NCBI GenBank assembly: GCA_910591455.2 | Contig: OU342808.1 | Span: forward strand, 27,519,898-27,583,897 | Direction of reading: 5' to 3' | DNA from: Pholis gunnellus | Taxonomy: Eukaryota; Chordata; Actinopteri; Perciformes; Pholidae | DNA: 64,000 nt | Translations under genes and position numbers: made by a program | Shown here: positions 1-17,032 of the stretch, one piece after another | Numbering within the stretch: position 1 is the first letter of the stretch | Layout: each line of letters begins with the position of its first letter | Notes under the pieces: generated by a model | The model's database searches: none | What the model was told of the DNA's origin: nothing | Seen by the model: only the letters and a program-made list of their open reading frames with translations

Positions 1-217
1 GGAAGTCTGTTTAACTTTAACTTTAGCTAATGTTAGCTTAGCAGCCAAATGGAGACTAAAGAACTGTTGGTGCGTGGATGCAGCGGTAGCAAATGTGTGC
101 TTGTTGAGTTGTTAGAACTTAACTTTTGCAGGAGCATTAACACACCGACCAGACAACTTTACAGCTGACGACATTTTACGTAATCCAAACTGAATCTTAT
201 TCAGGTCAAAATCTTGT

Positions 218-223
218 AGATAT

Positions 224-264
<41 letters not shown>

Positions 265-267
265 ATA

Positions 268-298
<31 letters not shown>

Positions 299-340
299 GT
301 GTGTGTATATGTGTGTGTGTGTATATATATATATATACAC
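218..340. repeat. TA/TG microsatellite
   Basis: Interrupted runs of (TA)n and (TG)n. The apparent ORF over it (IYIHTHT-type) is an artefact of dinucleotide repetition. Confidence 0.95.
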
Positions 341-619
341 ATTTAAATCTTAATAACTAATATAGTGCATATGTGCCAGGGCTGTCAACGTATATTCTAA
401 ATTAAAAAATATATTCCAATAGTTAAGGAGTAGTGAGTAATACTTGCTGTCTTCTGACTTTTGTACTTTTTAAGTTTTATTTTGTCACATGTACTGGAAA
501 TAACATACAGTAAAGTCAACAGCAAGTAGGAAACTCTCCCTTCAGCCAGCCGCCACCTCATTTAGGTTTTGGTATTGAGATGAGGAGATAACTCCTCATT
601 TTAAACTTCACAATCAGCT

Positions 620-1010
620 GTTTCTCGTCCATTGCGGCGCCTTCAAAGCGAGTGAGAAAAAGAAATGGAACCGGGGGCGTCCGACAAAAGTTCAGCCCAG
701 TCAAAACGGCGCGCTGCGGCGTTAGGACACGGTGCCATGGACATAAAGTACAAGAACGAATATTTGATTATTCATGTGTTGGCCAGTTCTCACAGCCCTA
801 GTTTGTGCAGCTATTGTCTTCTCCAGCAACTACAAACTCACCAAAGATACGATGGCTAACACCGACATGAGACGGAAACACATGCAGGGCTGCTCTCCTC
901 CACCTAAAGTCAAGCAAAGTGGAAATATTAAAGGAAAAACTATCATTCAAGAATACAGTTATTTCCCTACAAAACGTCCCACCTCTGTGGTGTTAATATT
1001 AACCATCTGA
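620..1010 (+). pseudogene. Possible degraded BED-finger fragment of a hAT-like transposase
   Basis: This patch is GC-richer than its surroundings. From the ATG at 665 the frame reads MEPGASDKSSAQ and later KYKNEYLII followed by SLCSYC, then shifts frame near 775-850 into a stretch with KLTKDTM and MRRKHM. The order Lys/Tyr/Glu-Tyr, CxxC, then His-containing tail loosely resembles ZBED5-type BED fingers encoded by hAT elements. No intact frame remains and I see no terminal repeats. It could equally be an unrelated short CpG-rich sequence. The call rests on a weak visual match. Confidence 0.25.
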
Positions 1011-2078
1011 TTAACTTACAGTGAGCTAACAAGCTCCGCTAAATGCTAACAGCATTTACAACATTAATGTTACTGCTCATAGTGATACTGATACTTTACA
1101 CATCAGGCGTTTTTAGTGCAGAGAGTTTGGACATTAGACACAACTTGTAATGATTTTAAAATGTTCTGCATGAATCTAAGTTAGCTAACTAAAGAAGCTA
1201 AAGCTAGCGAGCTCAAACATATCTTAGCCAGGCGCTAGCTAGCTCTTACCGGTAACCTTAGCTAGCAGCAGCTAACTAAGTCTTTCATATGAACATTCAA
1301 ACTGAAAACTTTAACAGTTTAAAAGCAACAATAAAACGTTTAGAGTTATAAAAAAAAACGATAAATTACCTTTTTAAATGGTTTAATGTTCACTCCACGA
1401 CAGCACTGCAGGTCAGAGATCCACAGACGGTTCCAGTCTGAACCGGTTTAACCGACGCGTTTGTTTCTTCACAATGAGACGTCCTGTACAGTGAATATAT
1501 TCAATATTGTTTTAAGTAGAAGTACATAAGTAAAAAATATACTTGAAGTATTGGACCAAAGCAAGTTTTAGTGTCATATTATTATCTGTAACAGGAGGAT
1601 CGTGATTTTTAGTTTATTTGACAAGTGCAAACTAATAAATACACCTGGTATGAAGTAATATTTGATTTAGCCAAAAGTCTTTTTTATCTGTAGTCTCTAG
1701 CCAAGGTGTTTCAAAAGGCTCTCTAAAATATATCAACACAAAAGCATGAAGCAAGACATGGTGTAGAAGTTGGAAAAGGACACACAGTTAAAGAACAGTA
1801 GAAGCAGTAGAGACATTTATATAAAACAACTTTGCAGAGAAGCAGAAGAAATAGGTAGCTTTAGTTACTGCTGACGTGTGTTTGTATTGCTTGATTTGAT
1901 AGGCAAAATACATTCTTTTTTTTAAATGAAAAAAACCATATTTGAATATAAATAATTATTCATCATTTTTGCTAATGTCAAGTATAAAAAATGGCATCCT
2001 ATATCTGGTGTTATTGGACTTGTTTTCTACACCTTCCAAACTACTAGGTCAGATTTACTGTCTGTCACACATTAGTTT
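1011..2078. other. No gene seen
   Basis: AT-rich intergenic or 5' intronic sequence. It contains several GCTAGC/GTTAGC-type short repeats (1015-1270) that are common in fish genomes. The first exon of the downstream GIMAP gene may lie here but I could not identify it. Confidence 0.5.
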
Positions 2079-2505
2079 GTGGACTGCCGTTATGAAGCCT
2101 TGTGTTTGGCGATTTTACCGCCGCTATCTTGGATTACGGCTGTCGCCGTGTTGGTTTTTTCTTGACCGATTAACAGGAAGTGACCATATCTGGACTGAGG
2201 AGGAGTGACGTAGAGACGCCGTATACGTCTCTGGTAGAGACCTGTCAATCACTGTGTAGCCCCGCCCCTAAAGCATCCCCTGCTTTATGGTCTGTTTGAC
2301 TCTAAATGGACCATCATTTACTAAATGAACATCATGCTGTATTGAAGAAGACTTGAAACTAGAGATTGAGACCATAAACTCATGTTTACAATGTTTACTG
2401 AGGTAATAAATCAAGAGAGAAGTAGAGTCATTTTCTCATAGACTTCTATACAACCAGAGGAGTCGCCCCCTGGTGGACACTAGAGAGAATGCAGCTTTAA
2501 GACAC
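2079..2505 (+). repeat. Interspersed repeat family R1, copy A
   Basis: This block recurs near-identically at 49776-50237 on the same strand and, truncated, at about 44376-44690 on the opposite strand. Shared landmarks are GACTGAGGAGGAGTGACGTA, TAGCCCCGCCCCTAAAGCAT and the 3' end GTCGCCCCCTGGTGGACAC. I see no coding capacity and no clear terminal inverted repeats. It is an unclassified dispersed element of the host genome. Confidence 0.85.
2465..2476 (-). promoter_or_regulatory. CTCF-like motif inside R1 copy A
   Basis: Read on the - strand this is CCACCAGGGGGC, a full match to the core CTCF consensus CCASYAGRKGGC. The same site is kept in copy B at 50202-50213. Occupancy is not known from sequence. 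Confidence 0.5.
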
Positions 2506-2627
2506 TTCCACATCGGCTTCACTCGGCAGAACCGGAGGTTGCCGCCTGGTCTCGACACTACAAAGGAATCTGAAACGTGAAGTTGACTGACATATTTCTG
2601 AAATGTTATTTGTCTATTTTCTTACAG

Positions 2628-5600
2628 AGGAAATCAAGGGACGACCTCTGAGCCACAGCAGCAGCTGTCCAATTCTTCCCCCTTCCAGTGAGTTAAACTG
2701 TTCTGACTCTGACTCTGTGTATGTGTTTGTGAGGTATTCTTCAGTTTATCCAGAGCTTTTGTCAGAGCAGCACATTAGATTGAATCTTCCAAAGTGCAGC
2801 ATATTTGCAGCTGGATCATGATCAAGACTTTTATTAACTAATCAGTTGATGCCCATAAGTGAACTAAATATGACTCCTACATGACTTCTACAGAGAGTAA
2901 CATATTAGTGTATGTAGGGGCGATCACTGTCTGACATACCAGCTAGATCGTCACTGAAAGAATCCTGGGAAGATCTGGGGAAATTATCTCTAGAAAGGAG
3001 TGGGAACCCTCTTTGAGAACAAGACAAAACAGAATTTGAAGAGGATGAAGAGGCATAGTTGGATATGCACTAGAGCAGGGGTGTCAAACATACGGCCCGT
3101 GGGCCGGATCCGGACCGCCACGTCATTTTATGTGGCCCACAAATCCGCCAGATAATTAAAAAAAAAATGTGAAGTTAGACTTGATAATAAAAATATCCCT
3201 ATAGTCAAAATTATGAGATAGAAAGTCGAAGTTATGAGATAGAAAGTTGATATTTGTCTTTGCTATTTTCTTTCCTTAACCCTAAATTAAAAGGATTTAA
3301 GTTATAATAACAGAAATGTGCTTAAATATATTTTTACATTTATATAACTGCATGTACAATATTTCAACACTTGAATAAACAATAATCAAATGCAGAGACA
3401 GTTATTTACCAATTTGTTAGTAGTAGTTACATTTACACAGTCTGACATTTACAACCGGCCCTTTGAGGACAACCATGATGCTGATGTGGCCCAGAGTGAA
3501 GATGAGTTTGACACCCCTGGTCTAGAGTGTATCAACAGTACCAAAACCGAACCGGCCCCAGGATTACCATGCATAAAGGTATCATTTAAGACTCTGAAAA
3601 GACCTGCTACTGTTGATTGCTAACTGAAGCCAGACTGATGGCAAAGATACTGTGCTCGTCTAATACAGTTGTAAGCTGCTTAGAAACTATTTTCTAAAAC
3701 GTTGCCTGATTGCTTTATTACACAACTTGGAGAAAGGCCTGTTATTAAAGGTTAGAGATTTCTCTTTGACAACACAATTCAAAGGTGAGTCCAAGTTCTG
3801 GATGGCTGACAACTTTTCTATGGGTCCACCAGTTGGAGTTACGTTTCATCATAATCCTGTTGTATAGGTCTTGTATCATATCAAGTTCAGTGCTGGTTTG
3901 TCTTTCTAATCCACTGTTTTCTTCTCAGTGTCTGAGCTGAGGGTTGTTCTGCTGGGGAACAGCTGGTCTCAGAGGAGTTCAGTGGTGAACTTCATCCTGA
4001 GAGAGACTAAGTTCAACACTGAGGAAGAACCAGATCAATGTCTGAGAGTCAGCGGACAGTTAAAGGAGAAAAAGATAGTTCTGATCAACACTCCAGATCT
4101 GCTGCACCCCAACATCTCTGAAGACAAACTAAGACAACATGTAGAACACTGTGTGAGACTCTCTGATCCTGGACCTCATGTGTTCCTGCTGGTTCTACAG
4201 CCTGAAGACTTCACTGAGGAACTCAAAGTGAAGCTCTGCAGAGTCCTGAAACTCTTCAGTGATCGATCATTTGATCGTTCATTGATACTGATATCAACAC
4301 CTAGAGAGGAGAGTTCAGCTTTCATGGACAAAGACCAGCCTTTAAAAGACCTGATCAGAATGTGTAGATACAGATACCTGAACCTGAAGAACCTTGAACT
4401 TCCAGAGCTGTTAACACGTTTGGGTCAAACTACAAAGGAGAACAATGGAGAGCTTGTGAGATGTGATGTATTTGAGGATGAGGGTTTGATCATGACACCA
4501 AAGTCTGACCACATGAAACCATCTTTAAACCTGGTTCTGTGTGGGAGGACAGGAGCAGGGAAGACTTCAGCAGCCGAGGCCATTTTAGGTCAGACAGAGC
4601 TTCATTCAGTCTCCAACTCATCAGAGTGTGTTAAACATCAGGGAGAGGTGTGTGGACGTTGGGTTTCTCTGGTGGAGCTGCCTGCCTTGTATGGAAAACC
4701 TCAGGAGGAAGTGATGGAGGAATCACTCAGGTGTATCTCCCTCTGTGGTCCTGAGGGCGTCCATGTCTTCTTCCTGGTCCTACCTGTGGGTCCCCTCACT
4801 GATGAAGACAAGGGAGAGTTAGAGACCATCAAGAACACTTTCAGCTCTCCAGTCAATGACTTCACCATGATTCTGTTCACTGTGGAGTCAGATCCTAAAG
4901 CTCCAGCTGTTGTTAAGTTTGTGAAAAAAGATAACGGCATCCAGGAGCTCTGTCAGAGCTGTGGAGGAAGATATGATGTTCTCAACATCAAGGACCAGCA
5001 GCAGATCCCAGAGCTGTTGGATTCTGTGGAAAAGATCAGAGTTGAAGGATCCAGATCCTTCACAATGGAGATGTTCACCAAGGCTCAGATGGAGAAGGTT
5101 TCAAGACTTGAAGCTGAACTGCAGGATGTGAAACAGAAGACGGAGGTGGGAGGTGATCTTAGGATGGTGCTGATCGGAAAGACTGGCAATGGGAAGAGTT
5201 CAACAGCAAACACCATTTTGGACAAAAAGGTCTTCAAACCCAGAATCTCCCCGAAGCCAACGACCAAGTCTTGTCAGAAAGCAACAGGAGAGATTGATGG
5301 ACGGCCTGTCGTCGTGGTCAACACCCCCGGCTTGTTTAACACGACTCTGTCTGATGAAGAAATTGAACAAGAGTTTAAAAAATGCGTCAGCATGTTGTCT
5401 CCTGGACCTCATGTGTTCTTACTGGTGCTGCAGATCGGAAACTTTACACAAGAGGAGAAAGAGTCTGTGGAGCTGATCAAGAAATATTTCGGGAAGAAGT
5501 CTGAAGATTTCATCATCATTATATTCACCAGAGGAGATGATCTGGAAGATCAGTCATTTGAGAGTTATATCGAAGATTGTGATGACTTTGTCAAAGAACT

Positions 5601-6303
5601 CCTAAAGGACTGTGGAGGGAGATACCAAGTCTTCAATAACAAAGATTATAAAAACCGCACTCAAGTCAGAGATCTGCTGAACAACATCGACACCATGGTG
5701 AAGGAAAATGGCGGCTGCTACGACACCGAGATGTTTGACAACACAGAGGGATTCACACAAATACAAGTGGAGAGGATTTTAAAAGAGAAGGAAGAAGAGA
5801 TGAAAAGAAGAGATGAGGACCTCCGGAAAAAACATGAGGAAGATTTAAAATCACTGAAAAGGAAATTCAAAGAAGACGAGAGAAAACTGAAAGCAAAACA
5901 GCTCGAGGATTTCAACAAGGAGTGTGAGGAAAGAAGGAAAGAACGGGAGGAAGAGGAAAGGAGACGGAAAAAACAAGAGGAAACTCAGCGACAGGAATGG
6001 AGAAGAAAACTGGAAGCTTCAGAGAAAATAGTTCAGTCAGAAAAAGAGCAAAAGGAAAATGCTGTAAAGAAACTGGAGCTGTTTAGAAAAGAGGTGAAGA
6101 GAGATCGAGACGCCTGGGATAAAGAGAGAAAGGACATCTGGGAACAAAAACATCAGGAGGACAAACAGAGTCTGGAGGAGGCGAAGAAGAGCTTCATGAA
6201 GCTCCAAGAAGAGTACAATCACAAGAGAAGAAAATGGTATCTTTCTTTTGTTGTGCTCTTGTTGTTTCTGTCATTTCTGTTGTATCATATCTTTCTGAGG
6301 TAG
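2628..6303 (+). CDS. gimap8: GIMAP8-like GTPase with three AIG1 domains and a C-terminal membrane anchor (copy 1)
   Basis: Exons seen are 2628..2687 and 3929..6303. The first coding exon upstream was not found, so the 5' end is incomplete. The main exon follows a TTTTCTTCTCAG acceptor, and its first Met codon is formed across the splice (A|TG). Counting from that Met, residues about 1-195 are AIG1 domain 1, whose P-loop is degenerate (LLGNSWSQRSS, no GK). Residues 197-400 are domain 2 with an intact P-loop (GRTGAGKTS). Residues 410-610 are domain 3 with an intact P-loop (GKTGNGKSS), a G3-like NTPGLF where DTPGLF is usual, and FTRGDD and FNNK for G4/G5. A Lys/Glu-rich coiled coil (about 615-765) follows. 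The tail WYLSFVVLLLFLSFLLYHIF is a predicted tail-anchor helix. GIMAPs are membrane-associated GTPases of lymphocyte survival and immunity; the function here is inferred from family. A near-identical N-terminal half occurs in copy 2 at 20565-26097. Confidence 0.88.
3076..3519. mobile_element. Non-autonomous hAT (Charlie-like) element
   Basis: It is bounded by terminal inverted repeats CAGGGGTGTCAAAC and GTTTGACACCCCTG. The flanks CACTAGAG and GTCTAGAG are a near-matching 8-bp target duplication close to the known hAT NTCTAGAN preference. The interior is AT-rich with GGCCC-rich ends and no transposase. It lies in the intron before the main GIMAP exon; copy 2 has only a 225-bp intron there. Confidence 0.85.
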
Positions 6304-9300
6304 ACGTTCACACTACAGACAGCACAAACACCAAAGAACACACATTTTTACAACTTGCTAGGCTGATAGAAGAAGCAGGTTTACATTTATGCACTTTACA
6401 GATGGATGACATCATCTTAAGTTTGCACTTACGACTCATTTGCTGCAGTAAAAGTTAGATGACAAAGATCCATGTCATTGTAACTCTTAGCGTGTTTAGC
6501 CTAGCTTTAGTAGAAAGACTGGAAGCAGAAAAAAGTCAGAAAACTCCCTCAACCTCTAAACTGTGTTTGTAGCTAGTTGGCTGCATGGACGGATGCTTTA
6601 CTGTCCCCACAGGGAAATCTGACTTGGACTCTTCAAAGCTAACCTGTCAACACATAAAGGCACACAACACGATTCAACAAAAGACATTAGAGAGTACAGA
6701 AAAATGCAATACAGATAATAAAAATATAAGCACACACACCCTGAAGCATCAATCAGTACCCGCAGTTTGAACTTCAAGGTCCGGTGTTCACAAACGTCGA
6801 GAGCAAATGTAATGTGTACAACAGAGGCTTCTTTACAGGAAAATGAACCATCAAGATACCAGCCGGTGCATTTTCATATCCCGACTAATGTGCCCAATTG
6901 AAAGCGCACAGATCGCAAAAAACCCCGTCAGTAAACCGGATATGCGTAGATGCAATAAGCATTTCTTCAGAGATGAGCCTTGCAGGCTTGTTGATAGATC
7001 GAACCTGTTGCATCTATGTTGAACCTTAGCATATATGTTAAAACACAGAGAGGTCTGTAGTGTAGAGTGATGCAGGGATGATGTATGAGGAAGCATCATC
7101 ATGGTTCCCTCCATTAAAAAGCAACTATGATTCTTCCATTAGACTTTGGATTATTGCAGATAATAATAATAATAATAATAACGGTCAGCGTGGTAATCTT
7201 CACAAATGAACACCACTTTTATGATGTTTGTAAAAAGCTAACGTTAGGCTATATAGGAAGTCCACCACGGTCACATGACTTCACGTCTCCACCACTAAGC
7301 TGAAGGAGGATGGTGTCCTAGTGAGGACGTCGAGTCGTCTCATTTAGACTCTTTTTTTAAAGATTCATAGAAGCTTCTAAATTCACCAGAGGGGTGTTGA
7401 CTGACGTTTTATATATCCAAGAACTAAACGTTCAAATCTGGTGGTGTGTTAACCACAGACTATTTAACCAAAAACACATTGACTTTTTCAGTCGAGGGAA
7501 CCATTTATATTTATTATTATAGAGCAAGTATCTTAAAATGCAGCTTTTGTTGGTCAGTAAATAGTTAAAATGTGTAAACTAAGTGCTGTTTTATTTTCTA
7601 ATTCTGCAACACCACGTAAGCACAACTACGCCTGTTCTTTGCCTGTTTGATTCCACATTGATGGAGCTAGACTAACATTTTAGAATGTGTGGTAAAAATC
7701 CCTGAGATGCCTCTGAATCAAACACAATGTCATTGAACTCGGCTGCTGAGAAATTCAGCAAATTACCTTAAATGTCGGAGAATTCCTTTAAGTGAAAATG
7801 TAGATGTTTGCATAAACCTTTGTGTATTATTATTTATGAAGTCTGTTTTACTGAAATTAATCTTTGATTGTTCAAACATTCATTTACACATTCAGAGTAT
7901 TTAGGAGACGCATGTTCCTCTGGGCTGCATGTCGCAAACACACACGGATTGTTTTGGGATGTTTGTGAGTTTATGACTTACACTAGATTGTGAATGTAAC
8001 TTGTTTTGTTTTTTGTTGTTTCTGTTTTCCACCTCGCTACATGAAGTTTGATGCTGTAGAGGTGTTTACAGACTAGCTGGAATTATTAAAACTATATATA
8101 TATATATATCTGCCTCAGAGTGTAAGTTGTGTTGGCTGTTTGAGTTCAGAATATGACAAACGATACTGTATGTATATAGGTAGTATTAAAAGAACCATAT
8201 TTGTATTTAAGAATATAGGATCAAAAATGAATACGTGACTTGTGAACATGTGACATTTAAGGTGAGCTCACCTCTTTGTAATGATCATACAGTAATTCAT
8301 CTTTCTGTCTTAGAGGTTATTGTTTATTTTCTACTTGCATAGTTGGACACGTTGTACTGTGTACTGTGTACTGTGTACTGTGTATTGTACACAATCTGCT
8401 TTACCTTATTTCATCGTAGTCCCAGTTTGTTCCTTTCATGTTTCATTACAATTGTGTCAAATATCTAAGCAGCTGATTCTCCTAGAAATAAATACTCATT
8501 AGCATTATTTACATGAGTTATTAAGAATCAAAATACAATGATGATTGAAGACACAGCTGGAAATAACACATGTACTTAGGTTCCATTATAGTTGTATTGT
8601 TCTGTGAAATCCTTAATATAGACAAATTGATAATAAAACGTTTATTGGTGAACTTTGAAATGTTTTATTTCCAACGAAGGCATAAAGTTGCCACTTGGGT
8701 TAGTTAACCATCAAAATGGTTTCACATTAATTCACTAAGTTAAGTATTTATAACTATAAACGTTTTATTGCATATGTTTTGTGAAGAAAGTATCTTTGGT
8801 GAATTTTCTATAGAATTCATTATAAATATTGACTGAAACTATTCACATCAGATAAATCTTTTCAAACAGTCCTGGTTATTGTGAAAAATAAAATGCGCAA
8901 CACGTCCATAGTTTAAGGTAATAAGGTACACATGAATATAACAGAAGTGAATGTTTTTCATTCTTTGAGTTATTACCGGTCACTCGGCTTCAGCCCGATT
9001 GTCTCTGAAGCAGCGTCAGAATGTGGACGTCGTGTTTGGCTGACTTCAGGATTGTGGTTCCCGTTTGTGAGGGCAGCCGGGTCACTGATGTCGCTGCATG
9101 CTGAGGTCACATTGTGCAGCTTTACAGTTTCACTCAGACAAATGCAAAGCAGATCATGGTGATGAAGAGGAAGACAAAGGCCTGAACAGACAAGTTAGTT
9201 GAAGACATTCACTTAAAACCTTCTTGGCTCATTAAATGTGTTTTTTCACCAAACAAAGACCAACTATATTTTTCTATGGATCGGTTTTGTGGTAGATTAT

Positions 9301-10339
9301 TCAGGTGATGGAATTAGAATAGAATGTAATAAATGAAATAAACAGTTTCCTCTTCATCAGTAAACAGAATATGAAACTAATATTCTGGGGCTGTACTGAA
9401 AAGTTGGAAGCTTTGAAGCTTCATTCATAACTTTGACATTCAAATTCTAAGTCAACATTTAAATACTGCACAGCTATATACACTTCTATATATTGTTTAA
9501 ATCTCCATATTTCTGCACAGTTGCAGGTAAACATTGGGATGCTACACTTGTTTGTATAATTAGAAATGAGTAATCTTATCCACAATTCTCAATGGAGTTT
9601 CAATCCATATGTTGGCATTTAGCCTTTAAAAAAAAATACTGCAGAAAAACCCCCCCACATTTCCAATTTGCAGAATTTGACAATTAGTAATGCACCAGGT
9701 GCACCTGGCTTTTAAAGGGAATAGACTTACACACAAAAACAAACTTAATTCATAAAACTCCTTTGCCCCTTACTTTTTGCACCAATTTGTTAAAGTGGAG
9801 TTGGACTTTAGACCACGCAGTAGTTTAAGTCGGCCCTTATTGTGTTTGCATCTTCAGTCTGGTTTGAGGACAGAGTTCATGACAAAATGGTTTTCCTGAA
9901 GATAAGAACTTGTTTGGGCCTTACAAATGTAACGTTAGACATGTCATGAATGTATTGAATTTGTCTTATCGAATATTTGCCTTAAGTTTTTTGGATAGTT
10001 TAAGGGATGTTGCAGATAACATCTTCGACTTCTTGGCACCACGACACCCCGTTCAGGACCATTTCTAAAAGTATTTAAATATCTATTAGAGTATGTTTAG
10101 ACAATTTAGTGAAGAAACATCTTCTGTACTGCATTTGGAAAATGTAGAATTGTAAAGTAAAATCTATAAACTATCCACAAACCTGAAGGTGTAAAAATGA
10201 AGGGGACATGTCCCGTGTGTGAAAACCATGATTATGTGCTTTAATGTAAAGAATCTATAGTGAATCAGGAACTCAATGAAACAACATTTACAAGTTTCTG
10301 AAACTCAAGCAATAAATGACGACATTAGAGAAGTTGTAA
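6304..10339. other. Intergenic, no gene seen
   Basis: AT-rich sequence between GIMAP copy 1 and the actin gene. It probably includes the GIMAP 3' UTR. Small simple repeats occur at 7160-7180 (AAT)n, 8092-8110 (TA)n and 8348-8388 (GTACTGT)n. ORFs here are short and show no family resemblance or flanking splice signals that I trust. Confidence 0.6.
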
Positions 10340-10356
10340 ACATCAAATGTTGGCAT

Positions 10357-10362
10357 TTTATT
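10357..10362 (-). terminator. Actin polyadenylation signal
   Basis: AATAAA on the - strand, about 390 nt after the actin stop codon at 10749-10751. It marks the end of the 3' UTR, which would end near 10335-10345. Confidence 0.7.
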
Positions 10363-10748
10363 GATCAGTGAACACTCCTGTGGAACATTCAAACAGCTCA
10401 ACTCTGACAGTCAGTGGACAGAGTGGGTTAGGAGAAAAGCAGAATATTGATGTACAATCTATTGTTAGAGGTAGAAAGAGATGTGAAGTGATAATACTGT
10501 TTGTTGTATCACCAGAAGGTGTGAAGGCTGTGAGCAGAGTTAGAGGAACACGTTCAGAAATGGTTCGTCTGAGGTTCAGCGACTTGACCAAATGTAAACA
10601 GACGCTCGAGTCATCTTCTGTGTGGCATCTCGTATCTTTTAGTCTGTTCACACCAAGACAACCCGGAGACCGTTCTAGTTGGACGAAACATTGTAAAGCA
10701 TGTCAACTTCCCCGCCGGGGCAGAGGAGATGGGACCATGTGGAGCTTT

Positions 10749-14770
<4,022 letters not shown>

Positions 14771-14845
14771 CTGTGCAGGTGAGTCTTCGGTGAGGAGTAA
14801 AGCTGTTTCTGGATCTGCCCCAGCTGTGATCGGTCGATGCTACTT
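14771..14845 (-). other. Actin 5' UTR exon (non-coding)
   Basis: The donor reads CTGCACAG|GTAAGA on the - strand, so the exon ends at 14771. The upstream limit is an estimate about 25-30 nt downstream of the TATA-like box. A short non-coding first exon followed by a large intron is the standard arrangement in vertebrate actin genes. Confidence 0.7.
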
Positions 14846-14863
14846 CGGACACAACCCGCACCT

Positions 14864-14986
14864 GTTTTATCCGCGCTGGCGGGACTCCGCGCGTTCTCCA
14901 TATAAGGTAACGTTCCCTCAGCTCGCGCTCTCATTGGTCCAGGTGAGCAGGATTCCTCAGATTGTCTCAGCACGTGTCCTGATTGG
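14864..14986 (-). promoter_or_regulatory. Actin promoter: CCAAT, CArG and TATA-like boxes
   Basis: On the - strand, in the direction of transcription, there is a CCAAT box at 14986-14982 and another at 14937-14933. A perfect CArG box CCTTATATGG (SRF site) lies at 14907-14898, and a TATA-like GGATAAAAC at about 14872-14864. This order is the known layout of vertebrate cytoplasmic actin promoters and implies SRF control. The region is GC-rich relative to its surroundings. Confidence 0.85.
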
Positions 14987-15337
14987 CTGGAGAAGGCATC
15001 CGTCAGGACGGGTGCGTGTGTGTTAAAAGAGAAAAGGCCCTCAGGGTTTCTACTGAGATCGTGGATTCCTCCGCAGCAGGCAGGTCTGTGATTGGCCCGT
15101 CGGACCGGAACAGTGAGTAGATGCTCAACATGTATCTGTGGAGGTGAAGACTTCACTCTAAACTTTATTAACACTTGTTTGTGCACAAATATCTTCTGCT
15201 GCTGGGAGAGGAAACCTGCACAAAATGTTTGAGTCAAACTAATAAGTTTGAAATAGTTTTTATTTCTGCAGAGAGCTCTTTGCATTGATGAAGATCAGAG
15301 ATTAGTTCAGACTCATTTTAGATTAATACGTCTCTGA

Positions 15338-15533
15338 GTACCTGAGCAGGTAGTATACAGAGTACCTGAGCAGGTAGTACACAGAGTACCTGAGCAGGTA
15401 GTGAACAGAGTACCTGAGCAGGTAGTACACAGAGTACCTGAGCAGGTAGTGAACAGAGTACCTGAGCAGGTAGTACACAGAGTACCTGAGCAGGTAGTGA
15501 ACAGAGTACCTGAGCAGGTAGTGAACACTAGAC
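15338..15533. repeat. 24-bp minisatellite, short array
   Basis: About eight units built on GTACCTGAGCAGGTAGT followed by ACACAGA or GAACAGA. Each unit carries the palindrome TACCTG-AG-CAGGTA. The same unit makes the 1.3-kb array at 38497-39792. Because 24 is a multiple of 3, both strands show artefactual ORFs (RVPEQVV and YSVHYLLR). Confidence 0.95.
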
Positions 15534-16785
15534 AAACATTATTAATCATAACATTAGTCGATGGATTGATTTCTGGTTTACGTTTTTTTTTTTAAGCAGA
15601 AATAAACATCGCAAAATGATCTTTTGAATATACAAACATCATACGTGTAATTCACGGCACAATTCCTAACAGATCAGTTATTTGTTTCTCTCTTTTGGCT
15701 GCTGTCCCATGGGGGACACCAGAAGGGGCGGGGCTTCTCCTCACTATTTAATCCTCACAAACCAGTCGCACACATTGAACCAGGAGCTCTGGGGCCTCAC
15801 GTTCACTTTAAATAAATACAAAATAAACTTGAGATTTTAGAAGTTTCTTTCAAACATTTGTTGTCTCCAGAAGTGGAAGAAGTACTCAGATTTACTAAAA
15901 GTACTAATACCACAGAGCAGAAGTGCTCATAGTCATAGATTTGAAACTTTACTCATCATGTAGAATATGTATTATATAAATGAATTATAATAACTGATGC
16001 GTTGATGTGTTCATCACTTCCATGTTGCAGCTAAAGGTGATTGTAATGATTGTACTGCTGCTTCCTCTGGGGATCAACACCGTTTCACTCGTATACATAA
16101 TGTCTCAATGTATTTGTTGCATCATTAATCTCAATCTGCAAAGTAACTAAAGTATTCAGAAAAATGTAGTGACGCAAAAAGAACAATATTTCTCTCTGAG
16201 GTGTAGTGGAGGAGAAGTAGAAAGTAGAGAAATACTCAAGTACATTTCAAGTACCTTAAAGTCCTGAAGTGCAGTACTTGTGTACTGTACACAATGTAAT
16301 ACTGTGATATTAATTATCAAAAGCTCCAAATCTAAAGAAACTCAAGTTAACTTTTGTAATTTCCAGCATTTCAGACTTCAAATGTTATATTTATATTAAA
16401 TCTTCAACATTTTATTTGTAAAGTTACGAGTTCTCAGAAGTTCCCACAAATGAACCTAATGAGTTCATTGTAAAAGCACATTTAACGTTTGCATAAAGTT
16501 CCTCATCTCAATGCTCTGGTGTTGGTTGGACTCATGAAGAGGATCCACAGCTGTGGAGTCTGTTTGTGTCTGATGTTGAAGCAGAAGATTAAAAACAAGA
16601 AACTGTGTGAATGTTTGGGGGTTTTTGGCTTCAAGCTGCGAGTAAATCCTGCAAATCAGGGTCCAGTCAAGTTCGCCTCATTTCAATATCTGATCTCTTG
16701 CTGACTGAAACATTCCTGATGTCTAGTCAATCATTTCACACATTCATCTGAATTATAGCTTGTTTGGGATCTAGTGAGTTTCAGT
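15534..16785. other. No gene seen
   Basis: AT-rich intergenic sequence upstream of the actin gene. I found no exon with convincing splice sites or family similarity. Confidence 0.5.
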
Positions 16786-17032
16786 CAAAAGTACAATATG
16801 TACCTCTGAGATGTAGTACAGTATAAAGTACACTATGTACCTCTGAGATGTAGTACATTAAAAGTACAATATGTACCTCTGAGATGTAGTACAGTATAAA
16901 GTACACTATGTACCTCTGAGATGTAGTACATTAAAAGTACAATATGTACCTCTGAGATGTAGTACAGTATAAAGTACACTATGTACCTCTGAGATGTAGT
17001 ACAGTATAAAGTACACTATGTACCTCTGAGAT
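16786..17032. repeat. Tandem repeat of about 35-37 bp
   Basis: About seven units containing TATGTACCTCTGAGATGTAG, alternating between a short form (ending ATTAAA) and a long form (ending AGTATAAA). Confidence 0.9.

Noticed and set aside
222..345. IYIHTHT-type ORF near the left edge
   Set aside because: It is a TA/TG microsatellite reading.
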